Source: Rhodococcus sp040643435 (GTDB taxonomy: Bacteria; Actinomycetota; Actinomycetes; Mycobacteriales; Mycobacteriaceae). Taken from it: DNA of 64,000 nucleotides. The stretch is from contig NZ_JBEYUH010000008.1 in assembly GCF_040643435.1 (NCBI RefSeq), positions 1-64,000 of the forward strand, written 5' to 3'. The position numbers were made by a program, and so were the translations under genes. Shown one piece after another: positions 8,474 to 17,657 of the stretch. The notes under the pieces are model-generated. The model searched no databases. It was not told where the DNA came from and saw only the letters and a list, made by a program, of their open reading frames with translations. Within the stretch, counting starts at the first letter, position 1. Every line of letters begins with the position of its first letter.

Positions 8474-8845
8474 GTGGCAACCACGACTCTCACCCAGCAG
8501 ACCTTCGACGAGGTCGTCACGAGCAACGACATCGTGCTCGTGGATTTCTGGGCCGATTGGTGCGGCCCCTGCAAACAGTTCGCTCCCACCTTCGAGGCAT
8601 CGTCGAACAAGCACCCCGACGTCGTGCACGCGAAGGTCGACACCGAAGCCGAGCAGGCCATCGCGGCGGCGGCGAACATCCGCTCGATTCCCACCATCAT
8701 GGCGTTCCGCGAGGGCATCCTCGTCTACAACCAGGCGGGCGCGCTCCCGCCCGCAGCGCTCGAGGATCTCGTGACGCAGGTCAAGAACCTCGACATGGAC
8801 GACGTGCGCAAGCAGATCGCCGAGGCTCGCGCAGAACAGGGCTGA
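8474..8845 (+). CDS. Thioredoxin
   Basis: A 123-residue thioredoxin that reduces protein disulfides. The active site is DFWADWCGPCKQFAP and the cis-proline loop reads RSIPTIMAF. The GTG at 8474 is preceded by GAAAGG at a suitable distance. The C-terminus carries a short extra helix (NLDMDDVRKQIAEARAEQG) beyond the standard fold. The 139-bp gap after the GlxA gene suggests its own promoter. This is probably an accessory thioredoxin rather than the trxB-linked main one, but I cannot confirm that. Confidence 0.92.
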   Translation: MATTTLTQQTFDEVVTSNDIVLVDFWADWCGPCKQFAPTFEASSNKHPDVVHAKVDTEAEQAIAAAANIRSIPTIMAFREGILVYNQAGALPPAALEDLVTQVKNLDMDDVRKQIAEARAEQG

Positions 8846-8856
8846 CCTGCTCTCAC

Positions 8857-8894
8857 CGACGGCGCCCGCCCCTGCACCGGGGCGGGCGCCGTCG
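8857..8894. terminator. Strong hairpin between thioredoxin and polA
   Basis: A perfect 16-bp GC-rich stem (8857-8872 with 8879-8894) and a 6-nt loop lie between two convergent genes. There is no T-tract. It is probably a shared intrinsic terminator for both strands. Confidence 0.8.
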
Positions 8895-8907
8895 TGTGCA
8901 CCCGGGC

Positions 8908-11631
8908 TCAGTGTGCGGCGGCGTCCCAGCTGCGGCCGTAGCCGACCGACACCTCGAGCGGCACCGACAGTTCGATCACCGAATCCATCTTCTCGCGCAC
9001 GAGTGCCTCGACCTGCTCGCGTTCTTCGGAGACCACCTCGAGAACGAGTTCGTCGTGCACCTGCAACAGCATCCGCGAGCGCAGCCCCGCCTCACCCAGG
9101 GCGTTGCGCACGTCGATCATCGCGACCTTGATGATGTCGGCGGCCGTGCCCTGGATGGGAGCGTTCAGCGCCGCGCGCTCGGCGATCTCCCGGCGCTGCC
9201 GATTGTCGCTGTTGAGATCGGGCAGGTACCGCCGTCGCCCGTACAGCGTCGAGGTGTATCCGACCTTGCGGGCCTCCTCGACCACGTTGTACAGATAGTC
9301 GCGCACCCCACCGAACCGGGTGAAATAGGCCTCCATCTGTTCGCGGGCCTCGTCGGTGGAGATCTTCAGCTGCTGCGCCAGACCGTACGCGCTCAATCCG
9401 TAGGCGAGCCCGTAGGACATCGCCTTGACCCGCCGGCGCAGTTCGGGGGTGACCTCCTCGAGCGGCAGACCGAAGGCCCGCGACGCGACGAAGGTGTGCA
9501 GATCCTCGCCGGTGCGGAAGGCCTCGATGAGTCCCTCGTCGCCCGACAGGTGGGCCATGATGCGCATCTCGATCTGGCTGTAGTCGGCCGTGAGCAGCAC
9601 GTCGAAGCCGTCACCTACGACGAAGCCGTCGCGGATTCGGCGACCGGCCTCGGTACGCACGGGGATGTTCTGCAGATTCGGCTCGGTCGACGACAGTCGT
9701 CCCGTGGCCGCGATGGTCTGGTTGAAGGTGGTGTGGATGCGGCCGTCGTCGGCGATCGACTTGATCAGTCCGTCCACGGTCGTCTTCATTCTCGTCGATT
9801 CGCGATGCGCGAGGAGATGCTCGAGGAACGGGTGCGCGGTCTTGTCGAACAGGCTCTGCAGTGCGTCCGCGTCGGTGGTGTAGCCGGTCTTGGTCTTCTT
9901 CGTCTTCGGCATCTCGAGTTCGTCGAAGAGCACCACCTGGAGCTGCTTCGGCGAACCGAGGTTGATCTGCTTACCGATGACCTCGTAGGCGGCGTTCGCC
10001 ACGGCAGCGACCTCGGCGGCGAACTCCGACTGCAGGTCGTACAGATGTGCGGCGTCCACGGCGATTCCGGTCGCCTCGAGTTCGGCGAGCACCTCGAGCA
10101 AGGGAAGTTCCATCTCGGTGAGCAACCGGACGGATTCGATCTCCTCGAGTTCGGTGTCGAGGGCAGCGGCGAGGTCGACGACGGCACGCGCCGCGAGAAT
10201 CTGGTTCTCGGCCGCCTGCGCGTCTGCCGCATCCTCATCGTCGAGCAGCGACAATTGTTGCGCTCCGGTATCTTCCACCCTCAGTTCACGCTTGAGGTAG
10301 CGCAGCGACAGATCGTCGAGCTTGAACGAGCGCTGCCCCGGCCGCACCAGATAGGCCGCGAGTGCAGTGTCGCTGGTGATACCGGCCAGCGACCAGCCGC
10401 GTCCACGCAGCGCGTGGATGGCGGGCTTGGCCTCGTGCACGGCCTTCTCCACCGCAGGGTCCGCCAGCCACGCGGCGAGGGCATTCTCGTCCTCGGGGGT
10501 GAGCGCCACGGTGCTCACATAGGCGCCTTCCCCGTCGGCGCCGGCCACGGCGATCGCGCTCGCATCGCCCCCGTAGGGGGTGCCGGTGCCCACGACGGCG
10601 AGGCCGTGGCGTCGACCCGCAGGGGCGTGCTCGGCCAGCCAGTCGCCGAGCGCGCCCGGCTCGACGATGCCGCCGCGAACCTCGAAGCCCTCCTCTGCCT
10701 CGGGCTCTGCCGAGGAGAGGGTTTCGAACAGCCGGTCGCGCAGCACCTTGAACTCGAGGTCGTCGAACAACCGATGGATCCGGTCGCGGTCCCACGGGGC
10801 CAGGGCGAGCTGTTCGGGGGTGTAGGGCACGGCCACGTCGCGCACCATCTCGGTGAGCTGGCGATTGAGCAGCACGTTGGACAGATTCTCCCGCAGGGCG
10901 TCGCCGGTCTTTCCGCGCACCTCGTCGACGCGGTCGACGAGCTCGCCGAGACTTCCGTACTCGCGAATCCATTTCGCGGCGGTCTTCTCCCCGACGCCGG
11001 GGATTCCCGGCAGGTTGTCGCTCGGGTCGCCGCGCAGCGCCGCGAAGTCCGGATACTGCTCGGGAGTGAGCCCGTACTTCTCCTCCACTGCTTCGGGGGT
11101 GAACCGGGTGAGGTCGGACACCCCGCGCCGCGGATACAGCACCGTGATGTCGCCGTTGACCAGTTGCAGCGCATCGCGGTCGCCCGTCACCACGAGCACC
11201 TTGAAGCCTTGGGCGTGCGCCTGGGTGGCGAGGGTCGCGATGATGTCGTCGGCTTCGTAGCCCTCGATGGCCATGACCGGGATGCCCATCGCACCGAGCA
11301 CATCCTTGGTGATGTCGATCTGGCCCTTGAAGTCGTCGGGTGCGGCACTGCGCTGAGCCTTGTACGCGGCGAACAGTTCGGCGCGGAAGGTCTTGCGGCT
11401 GACGTCGAATGCGGCGGCGACATGCGTGGGCTGCTCGTCGCGCAACAGATTGATGAGCATGGAGGTGAACCCGTAGACCGCGTTCGTGGTCTGCCCGCTG
11501 TGGGTCTTGAAATTCTCGGCCGGCAGCGCGTAGAACGCGCGGAAGGCGAGGGAGTGGCCGTCGAGGAGCAATAGGGTCGGGCGGTCGTCGGCGGCCGCAG
11601 TGGACGTCGTAGAAGTGGATGCACGGGTCAC
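8908..11631 (-). CDS. polA: DNA polymerase I
   Basis: This 907-residue family A polymerase acts in Okazaki-fragment processing and repair. The N-terminal 5' nuclease (about 1-310) shows LLLDGHSLAFRAFYALP and the VTGDRDALQLV metal-binding block. The middle region is a 3'-5' exonuclease-like fold that looks degenerate, as in mycobacteria. The C-terminal polymerase carries motif A (TADYSQIEMRIMAHLSG), motif B (RRRVKAMSYGLAYGLSAYG) and motif C (LLQVHDELVLEV). Length matches mycobacterial PolA. ATG at 11631; no operon partner. Confidence 0.98.
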   Translation of the reverse strand: MTRASTSTTSTAAADDRPTLLLLDGHSLAFRAFYALPAENFKTHSGQTTNAVYGFTSMLINLLRDEQPTHVAAAFDVSRKTFRAELFAAYKAQRSAAPDDFKGQIDITKDVLGAMGIPVMAIEGYEADDIIATLATQAHAQGFKVLVVTGDRDALQLVNGDITVLYPRRGVSDLTRFTPEAVEEKYGLTPEQYPDFAALRGDPSDNLPGIPGVGEKTAAKWIREYGSLGELVDRVDEVRGKTGDALRENLSNVLLNRQLTEMVRDVAVPYTPEQLALAPWDRDRIHRLFDDLEFKVLRDRLFETLSSAEPEAEEGFEVRGGIVEPGALGDWLAEHAPAGRRHGLAVVGTGTPYGGDASAIAVAGADGEGAYVSTVALTPEDENALAAWLADPAVEKAVHEAKPAIHALRGRGWSLAGITSDTALAAYLVRPGQRSFKLDDLSLRYLKRELRVEDTGAQQLSLLDDEDAADAQAAENQILAARAVVDLAAALDTELEEIESVRLLTEMELPLLEVLAELEATGIAVDAAHLYDLQSEFAAEVAAVANAAYEVIGKQINLGSPKQLQVVLFDELEMPKTKKTKTGYTTDADALQSLFDKTAHPFLEHLLAHRESTRMKTTVDGLIKSIADDGRIHTTFNQTIAATGRLSSTEPNLQNIPVRTEAGRRIRDGFVVGDGFDVLLTADYSQIEMRIMAHLSGDEGLIEAFRTGEDLHTFVASRAFGLPLEEVTPELRRRVKAMSYGLAYGLSAYGLAQQLKISTDEAREQMEAYFTRFGGVRDYLYNVVEEARKVGYTSTLYGRRRYLPDLNSDNRQRREIAERAALNAPIQGTAADIIKVAMIDVRNALGEAGLRSRMLLQVHDELVLEVVSEEREQVEALVREKMDSVIELSVPLEVSVGYGRSWDAAAH

Positions 11632-11883
11632 GCGTGCCAGTCTAGGGACCGGCGACGACAGCGTCGGCCGGACCGTCCGACCTGCAACTCTCCGGGATGG
11701 TGATGTGGTCGTTCCCTGGGGAAATGAGACCGAAACGTCCGGGTGATCAAGTTTTTCCCTGAAGTCCCGTTTCAGCCGCTAGAGTCCCCTGTCACGAGAC
11801 CGAGGCCCGGCATCATCGCGGTTCGGGTGATGCCCGGGCGCAATGCTGCGCTCGAGCACAGCGCACCAGCCGGAAGGACCTGT

Positions 11884-13248
11884 GTGGCCCCAACTTCGGG
11901 ACGTCAGCGACCACCGAGATCGACATTTCGCCGAACGGTCGGAGCCGTACTCGTCACCCTCGCGAGTGCCCTGTTCTTCTTCCTCGGCGCCGGATTCTCT
12001 TCTGCACAGGATCCTCCCGACCCGCCCACGACCACCGCGCCCGCGTCCCCCGGGGGCGAGGAGACGGCGGAGGGCACGACGGTCCGCGGAACCCTCAACA
12101 ATGCCGGTGAGCGCCTGGAGGGGGTAGGCGTCCGCGCCACGACGAGTACCGGTGAGGTGGTTGCGGAAACCGAATCCGCCGATGACGGACGCTGGGAGTT
12201 GACCCTGCCGCCCGGAACCTACATCTTCGAGGTGGACGCCGAGAGCCTTCCCGACGAGGTGACCGTCCAGACTTCCGTGACACGCGAGGTGACGGCGGGC
12301 CGGGCGAACACGGTGATCTTCTCGTTCGGGGAGGCACGATCGGGTTCGACGGTGTCCTGGGGCGAGACGTTGATCCGAACGCTGATCGACGGTTTGCGAT
12401 TCGGGCTGGTCATCGCTATCGCCGGGGTGGGGCTGAGTCTCATCTTCGGCACCACCGGCCTGACAAACTTCGCTCACGGCGAGTTGGTGACCCTGGGCGC
12501 GGTCGCGGCGTGGATCTTCAACGTCACCGTCGGCATCCAGCTGATCCCGGCCACGATCCTGGCGGTAGTGGTCGGCGTGATCATCGGTTTGCTCAACAAC
12601 TCGTTGATCTGGGCTCCGCTCCGGCGTCGCCGAACCGGCCTCATCGCGCAGTTGGTGGTGTCGATCGGATTGGCGATCTCGCTGCGCTATCTCATCCTGG
12701 CCTTCTTCTCCGACCGAACCCAGCCGTTCGACGATTACCAGGCCCAGAGACAGCTCGTCTGGGGACCGATCGCGATCACTCCGGTCAACCTCGCATGCAT
12801 CGTGATCAGCCTCGTGGTGCTGGTCGGGGTCGCATTTCTGCTGCAGCGCACCAGGATCGGCAAGGCGATGCGGGCGGTGGCCGACAACCGGGATCTCGCG
12901 GCGTCGTCGGGCATCGACGTCGAGCGTGTGGTCCGGTTCGTGTGGGGCCTCGGTGGTGGGCTCGCAGCGCTCGGCGGGGTTCTGTTCGGACTCTCCGAAC
13001 TCGGCGGGCGCGTGCAGTGGGAGATGGGATTCAAGCTGCTCCTGCTGATGTTCGCCGGCATCATCCTCGGCGGCCTCGGCACCGCCTACGGTGCGCTGGT
13101 CGGATGCGTCGTGGTGGGTCTGCTCGTGCAGTTGTCCACTCTGGTGATCAATCCCGACCTGAAGTACATCGGCGGTCTGCTCGTGCTCATCGTCATCCTG
13201 GTCATCCGCCCCCAGGGCATCCTCGGCAGTCGGACAAGGATCGGGTGA
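11884..13248 (+). CDS. livH: Branched-chain amino-acid ABC transporter permease LivH with an N-terminal secreted-type domain
   Basis: A 454-residue permease of the LivH family. The GTG at 11884 sits about 6 bp after GGAAGGA, a good ribosome site. Unusually, the permease core (from about residue 165: GLVIAIAGVGLSLIFGTTGL, then NFAHGE) is preceded by a signal-peptide-like helix (about 20-38), a Pro/Thr/Ala linker, and a compact beta-sandwich of the carboxypeptidase-regulatory type (about 62-145: VRGTLNNAGERLEGVGVRA ... LPPGTYIFEVDAESLP). That domain would lie outside the membrane. Ordinary LivH is about 290-310 residues. First gene of livHMGF; livM starts 3 bp after its stop. Whether the domain helps dock the LivK binding protein is inference. 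Confidence 0.93.
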   Translation: MAPTSGRQRPPRSTFRRTVGAVLVTLASALFFFLGAGFSSAQDPPDPPTTTAPASPGGEETAEGTTVRGTLNNAGERLEGVGVRATTSTGEVVAETESADDGRWELTLPPGTYIFEVDAESLPDEVTVQTSVTREVTAGRANTVIFSFGEARSGSTVSWGETLIRTLIDGLRFGLVIAIAGVGLSLIFGTTGLTNFAHGELVTLGAVAAWIFNVTVGIQLIPATILAVVVGVIIGLLNNSLIWAPLRRRRTGLIAQLVVSIGLAISLRYLILAFFSDRTQPFDDYQAQRQLVWGPIAITPVNLACIVISLVVLVGVAFLLQRTRIGKAMRAVADNRDLAASSGIDVERVVRFVWGLGGGLAALGGVLFGLSELGGRVQWEMGFKLLLLMFAGIILGGLGTAYGALVGCVVVGLLVQLSTLVINPDLKYIGGLLVLIVILVIRPQGILGSRTRIG

Positions 13249-13251
13249 TCC

Positions 13252-14241
13252 ATGGATCTCGTTGCAGTACTACAAATTTCCTTTGCCCAGCTCATCGGGC
13301 CATCAGCGATCTTCTACGCGCTGCTCGCGATCGGCCTCAACCTGCACTTCGGTTACGCCGGTCTGCTGAATTTCGGGCAGATCGGGTTCGCATTGCTCGG
13401 CGGCTACGGCGTGGGCATCATGACCGTCACCTACGACCAGCCGTTGTGGGTAGGTGTCCTCGTCGGACTCGCACTGGCGGGTCTGCTCGCGCTCGTCCTC
13501 GGCATTCCCACTCTGAGGTTGCGCGCCGACTATCTCGCGATCGCAACGATCGCGGCGGCGGAGATCCTGCGTCTGGTCTTCCGCTCCACCGCGTCCGACT
13601 CGGTGACCGGATCCACGCGCGGCCTGTGGGGATTCGCCGACCCGTTCACCTCTCTGAGCCCGTTCGATTCGAGCCGCCAGTACAACCTGCTGGGGATGCG
13701 GTTCTACGGCGACGACCTGTGGGCGATGGTGGTCGGCTGGACGCTCGTCCTGCTGCTGTGCGGCCTCGTCTATCTCCTGTCGCACAGCCCCTGGGGGCGG
13801 GTCCTCGAGGCCGTACGCGAGGACGAGGACGCGGCCCGGGCGCTCGGCAAGAACGTCTTCGTCTACAAGATGCAGGCCCTGGTGCTGGGCGGCATGATCG
13901 GCGGCCTCGGTGGCATCTTCAATGCGCTGCAGACCAAGTCGATCAATCCCGACTTCTACTCGACCGCCCAGACCTTCTTCGCTTTCGGCGCCCTCATCCT
14001 CGGCGGCGCGGGAACGGTCTTCGGACCGGTGCTCGGAGCGATGCTGTTCTGGTTCCTGCTCACCCTTCCCGATGCCTTCCTGCGGCAGGCGATCGCCGGG
14101 CCGGACCCGCTGCTTCCGCTCACCGAACAGCAGGTCGGAGCGATGAGGTTCGTACTGCTGGGCATCCTCATCGCGGTGCTGATGATATTCCGGCCGCAAG
14201 GCATCCTGGGAAGCAAGCGGAAGGTGCAACTCGATGCCTGA
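13252..14241 (+). CDS. livM: Branched-chain amino-acid ABC transporter permease LivM
   Basis: A 329-residue second permease of the importer, with about nine hydrophobic segments. Family motifs are LNLHFGYAGLLNFGQIGFALLGGYG near the N-terminus, ADYLAIATIAAAEILRL, and the conserved cytoplasmic block SPWGRVLEAVREDEDAARALGKNV. It ends in the standard IFRPQGILGSKRK tail, also seen at the end of LivH. It starts 3 bp after livH and overlaps livG by 8 bp, so it is co-translated. Confidence 0.95.
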   Translation: MDLVAVLQISFAQLIGPSAIFYALLAIGLNLHFGYAGLLNFGQIGFALLGGYGVGIMTVTYDQPLWVGVLVGLALAGLLALVLGIPTLRLRADYLAIATIAAAEILRLVFRSTASDSVTGSTRGLWGFADPFTSLSPFDSSRQYNLLGMRFYGDDLWAMVVGWTLVLLLCGLVYLLSHSPWGRVLEAVREDEDAARALGKNVFVYKMQALVLGGMIGGLGGIFNALQTKSINPDFYSTAQTFFAFGALILGGAGTVFGPVLGAMLFWFLLTLPDAFLRQAIAGPDPLLPLTEQQVGAMRFVLLGILIAVLMIFRPQGILGSKRKVQLDA

Positions 14242-15277
14242 CACGACCCCATCCGATCCACCCGCATCCGGGCAGCCCCGGACCGGCTTCACCGCGGACG
14301 AACGCGCGGCGTTGTTCGCCGACGTCGCCCACACGCCCGGCTCCGCCAAACCCGATCCGATCCTTGTCGTCGACGGCCTGTGCCGCACCTTCGGCGGACT
14401 CAAGGCGGTCGACGTCGGCCATCTCGAGATCCAGCGGTCCTGCATCACGGGACTGATCGGCCCGAACGGTGCGGGCAAGACCACCCTGTTCAATCTGCTC
14501 ACCGGCTTCGACCGGCCCGACACGGGCACATGGACGATGGACGGTGTCCCGCTCGGCCGGCTCCACCCCCACCAGGTGGCGCGCCACGGGATCGTGCGCA
14601 CCTTCCAGCTCACAAAGGCACTGTCGAAGATGACGGTCCTCGACAACGTCCGCCTCGGCGCCCGTCACCAGACCGGTGAGCGCATGGCGGGCGCACTCCT
14701 GCCCTGGACGTGGCGCGGGCAGGAACGGCAGATCACGGCGCGCGCACAGGAATTGCTCGAAAGGTTCGGCCTGGCAGCGAAGGCCGACGACTTCGCCGGC
14801 TCACTGTCCGGTGGGCAACGCAAACTGCTCGAGATGGCGCGTGCACTGATGACCGAGCCGACGGTCGTGATGCTCGACGAGCCGATGGCCGGGGTGAATC
14901 CGGCGCTCACGCAGACCCTGCTCGGACACATCAAGGCACTGCGCGACGACGGCACGACCGTGGTGTTCGTCGAACACGACATGGACGTGATCCGCGACAT
15001 CTCCGACTGGGTGGTCGTGATGGCGCAGGGCTCGGTGATCGCGGAGGCACCTCCGGACGCACTGTCCTCCGACCCGGCCGTGGTCGACGCCTATCTGGGC
15101 AGTCATCACGACCAGGCGCTGGAGTTCGACGAGGACGGCAACCCCGTCGGCGCGACCGCCGAACTGGCCGATGCTCTCGCCGATGCCGAAGCCAAGACCC
15201 TCGAAACCGGCGGCGACTTGTCCGACCCCGATGTCGCATCGACGGACCCGCCGGCGAAACCCCTGGAGAAGCCGTGA
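14234..15277 (+). CDS. livG: Branched-chain amino-acid ABC transporter ATPase LivG
   Basis: A 347-residue nucleotide-binding protein. Walker A is GPNGAGKTTL, the signature LSGGQRKLLEMARAL, Walker B VVMLDEPMAGVNP, and the H-loop VFVEHDMDVI, all typical of LivG. It is longer than usual (about 255): roughly 40 residues precede the ABC core and about 60 acidic residues follow it (from HHDQALEFDED to the end). The function of these tails is unknown; they may be an actinobacterial feature. ATG at 14234 overlaps the livM end. The livF GTG overlaps its stop (GTGA). Confidence 0.94.
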   Translation: MPDTTPSDPPASGQPRTGFTADERAALFADVAHTPGSAKPDPILVVDGLCRTFGGLKAVDVGHLEIQRSCITGLIGPNGAGKTTLFNLLTGFDRPDTGTWTMDGVPLGRLHPHQVARHGIVRTFQLTKALSKMTVLDNVRLGARHQTGERMAGALLPWTWRGQERQITARAQELLERFGLAAKADDFAGSLSGGQRKLLEMARALMTEPTVVMLDEPMAGVNPALTQTLLGHIKALRDDGTTVVFVEHDMDVIRDISDWVVVMAQGSVIAEAPPDALSSDPAVVDAYLGSHHDQALEFDEDGNPVGATAELADALADAEAKTLETGGDLSDPDVASTDPPAKPLEKP

Positions 15278-16095
15278 ACGACAACATCTCTCCCACACCT
15301 GGCACCACACCGGCCGAGCGCGCCGCGAGCCCGGAGGAACACGCCCGTCTCGCCACCGACGCACTGCTGCGCGCGGACGACCTCGTGGCCGGTTACTTCC
15401 CCGGTGTCGACATCCTGCGTGGCTGCAACTTCTATCTGCGCGACGGTGAGATCGTGGGCATCATCGGCCCGAACGGGGCCGGCAAGTCGACCCTGCTGAA
15501 GGCATTGTTCGGGCTCATCCCGGTGCGCAGCGGCATCGTCACGCTGGACGGGGATCCGATCACCTCGGCGCCGGCGCACACCCTCGTGCGCAAGGGACTC
15601 GGTTACGTACCGCAGACCCGGAACGTGTTTCCCTCACTGACCATCGAGGAGAACCTCGAGATGGGAATATATCTGCGCCCCAAGGACTTCGAAAAGAATT
15701 TCGAGAGGGTGGCGTCCCTGTTCCCGTTGCTCGCCGAACGCCGGAAGGTCAAGGCCGGGGCCCTGTCGGGCGGGGAACGTCAGATGGTGGCCATGGGGCG
15801 GGCTCTGATGATGGAGCCGTCGGTGCTGCTGCTCGACGAGCCGTCCGCCGGCCTGTCGCCCATGTTCCAGGACGAGGTCTTCATCCGGTGCAAGAAGATC
15901 AACGCGGCGGGCGTGTCGATCATCATGGTCGAGCAGAATGCGCGTCGCTGCCTGCAGATCTGCGATCGCGGATATGTTCTGGACCAGGGCCGCAACGCCT
16001 ACACCGACACCGGCGCCAATCTCATGCGCGACCCGAAGGTCGTGGAATTGTATCTGGGCACCCTGGCAGGCAGCCGCGAGAAGCCGAGGGGGTGA
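15274..16095 (+). CDS. livF: Branched-chain amino-acid ABC transporter ATPase LivF
   Basis: A 273-residue nucleotide-binding protein, partner of LivG. Walker A is GPNGAGKSTLL, the signature LSGGERQMVAMGRALM and Walker B VLLLDEPSAGLSP, followed by IIMVEQNARRCL; the SAGLSP and VEQNA variants are diagnostic of LivF. The GTG at 15274 overlaps the livG TGA. About 35 polar residues precede the ABC core. The TGA at 16093-16095 lies within the stem of a terminator, so transcription of livHMGF probably ends here. Confidence 0.94.
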   Translation: MNDNISPTPGTTPAERAASPEEHARLATDALLRADDLVAGYFPGVDILRGCNFYLRDGEIVGIIGPNGAGKSTLLKALFGLIPVRSGIVTLDGDPITSAPAHTLVRKGLGYVPQTRNVFPSLTIEENLEMGIYLRPKDFEKNFERVASLFPLLAERRKVKAGALSGGERQMVAMGRALMMEPSVLLLDEPSAGLSPMFQDEVFIRCKKINAAGVSIIMVEQNARRCLQICDRGYVLDQGRNAYTDTGANLMRDPKVVELYLGTLAGSREKPRG

Positions 16096-16119
16096 CCGCC
16101 GGTCGGCGGTCACCCCCTC
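16086..16119. terminator. Bidirectional terminator between livF and livK
   Basis: A perfect 16-bp stem (16086-16101 with 16104-16119) and a 2-nt gap form a near-complete palindrome. The livF stop codon lies inside the stem and the convergent livK stop is 17 bp beyond. This is one of the strongest hairpins in the window. Confidence 0.85.
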
Positions 16120-16135
16120 GCTCACGACGTTCGGA

Positions 16136-17470
16136 TCACTCCGCGCCCACCACGATGTAGTCCTCCGTGGTCACCGTGTTGTCGGGACCGAAGACCAGCC
16201 GGCCGTACGAGCCCACGCCCGGCTCACCCGCGTCCACGAAGCTGAGTTCGCCGGTCACACCGTCGTAGTCGATGTCCGCGCCGGATCGGAGCAGATCCAG
16301 ACACTGCTGGTAGGTAGTGCACTTCTCCCCGTCACGGGTCACCGAGTTGATGTTCGCGGCGATGTCCACCCCCGCGGTCGACCCCGCCTGAACGGCGGCC
16401 AGCGCCGAGACGACGACGGCGTCGTACGACTCGCCTGCGTAGTTGAAGTCGATCAGTCCGGGATCGACGCCGCGCAGGCGCTGCTGGAATTCCTCCCCGG
16501 TGTCGGTCAGCGGAGTTGTCCCTGCCATGCCTTCGAGCAGTCCGTCGGCGATGTTCTCGCCCAGTGCGTTACCCATGTTGCCGTCGACGCCGAAGACCGC
16601 CATACCGTCGGACGGACCGATGCCGACCTCGTGCATGCGGGTGATGATCTTCGCCGACTCTTCGAAACCGATGAGCGCCACAGCGTCCGGCGCGAAATTG
16701 GCCACCTGGTCGACCTCTGCGTTGAACGACTGCGCATTGGGGTCGTAGATGATCTTCTGGATCTGATCTTCCGGGACACCCGCATCGACGAGGTTGCTCA
16801 CCGTGTTGTCGGCGAGGCCGGTGCCGTAGGGGTCGTTCAATGCCATGATCGACACTCGCTGCGCCCCGTCCTCGGCGATCAGCTGCGCAAGTGCCTGCGC
16901 CTGCAGCACGTCGGTGGGCGCCGTGCGGAAGTACAGTCCGCGGTCGGGATAGCAGACGAACTGGTCGGAGGTGTTCGCCGGCGAGAACTGCACCACGCCG
17001 GCGCTGACGATCTTGTCGATCACCTTGAGCGAGACCGACGACGAGGCGGCACCGATGATCACCTGTGTGCCGTTCGCGAGATGACGGTCGACGGTGGTGT
17101 TCGCGGTGTCGGTCGTCGTGTCGCCGGAATCACCGGGGAACAGTTCGACGGGCTGGTCGAGAACACCGCCCGCGGCATTTATCTCGTCGACGGCGAGCCG
17201 GACGGCGGCGACCTCCGGTGGCCCCAGGAAGGCGAGACTTCCGGTCTCCGGGAGGATCGTGCCGATCTTCAGCGGCCCCGTGACCGGAGTCGTCCCAGCC
17301 GTGGCCTGTGCCGGTTCGCAGTCGGTCACGACGGTCGATGCAGACGCCGACGCGTCGTCACCCGACGTCGTGCCCGACGTCGAATCATCGCTGTCCGAAC
17401 CACACCCGGCGAGGGCGAGCGTCGCAGCACCGAGTACCGCTACGGCGCGGACCAAAGTCCGTCTTGCCAT
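16136..17470 (-). CDS. livK: Branched-chain amino-acid ABC transporter substrate-binding lipoprotein
   Basis: A 444-residue periplasmic-binding-type protein of the Leu/Ile/Val (Peripla_BP_6) family. The signal sequence ends in the lipobox LALAGC, followed by a Ser/Asp/Thr-rich linker of about 30 residues. The ligand-binding core begins LKIGTILPETGSLAFLGPPEVAAVRLAVDEI and includes IGAASSSVSLKV. It is convergent with livHMGF rather than inside it, so it has its own promoter in the 187 bp upstream (17471-17657). Proximity suggests it feeds that importer. The substrate could be amino acids or short amides; binding-site residues cannot settle it. Confidence 0.92.
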   Translation of the reverse strand: MARRTLVRAVAVLGAATLALAGCGSDSDDSTSGTTSGDDASASASTVVTDCEPAQATAGTTPVTGPLKIGTILPETGSLAFLGPPEVAAVRLAVDEINAAGGVLDQPVELFPGDSGDTTTDTANTTVDRHLANGTQVIIGAASSSVSLKVIDKIVSAGVVQFSPANTSDQFVCYPDRGLYFRTAPTDVLQAQALAQLIAEDGAQRVSIMALNDPYGTGLADNTVSNLVDAGVPEDQIQKIIYDPNAQSFNAEVDQVANFAPDAVALIGFEESAKIITRMHEVGIGPSDGMAVFGVDGNMGNALGENIADGLLEGMAGTTPLTDTGEEFQQRLRGVDPGLIDFNYAGESYDAVVVSALAAVQAGSTAGVDIAANINSVTRDGEKCTTYQQCLDLLRSGADIDYDGVTGELSFVDAGEPGVGSYGRLVFGPDNTVTTEDYIVVGAE

Positions 17471-17657
17471 TCAACTCTCCTTCGAACGCCTGACTCCGCA
17501 TCCGGCGGATTTCCGGATGTGGTCGAAACATAGCGGCCGAGAGGACCCAGCGATACGGACGGAAATCCTTGTGATACGACCGTTATCTGCAGGGCGGAGA
17601 TTTGACGTCGTGGTAACGCGGCAGAGTGTTACGCCCACGCGAAACCGCTTCGGGCAA

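Noticed and set aside
8377..11574. Long plus-strand reading frame of 1065 codons
   Set aside because: It is the antisense of polA. High-GC codon bias (third-position G/C) opens long antisense frames; the product is low-complexity and matches no family.
15938..17533. 531-codon plus-strand frame over livK
   Set aside because: Antisense of livK; the signal peptide and family motifs are on the minus strand.
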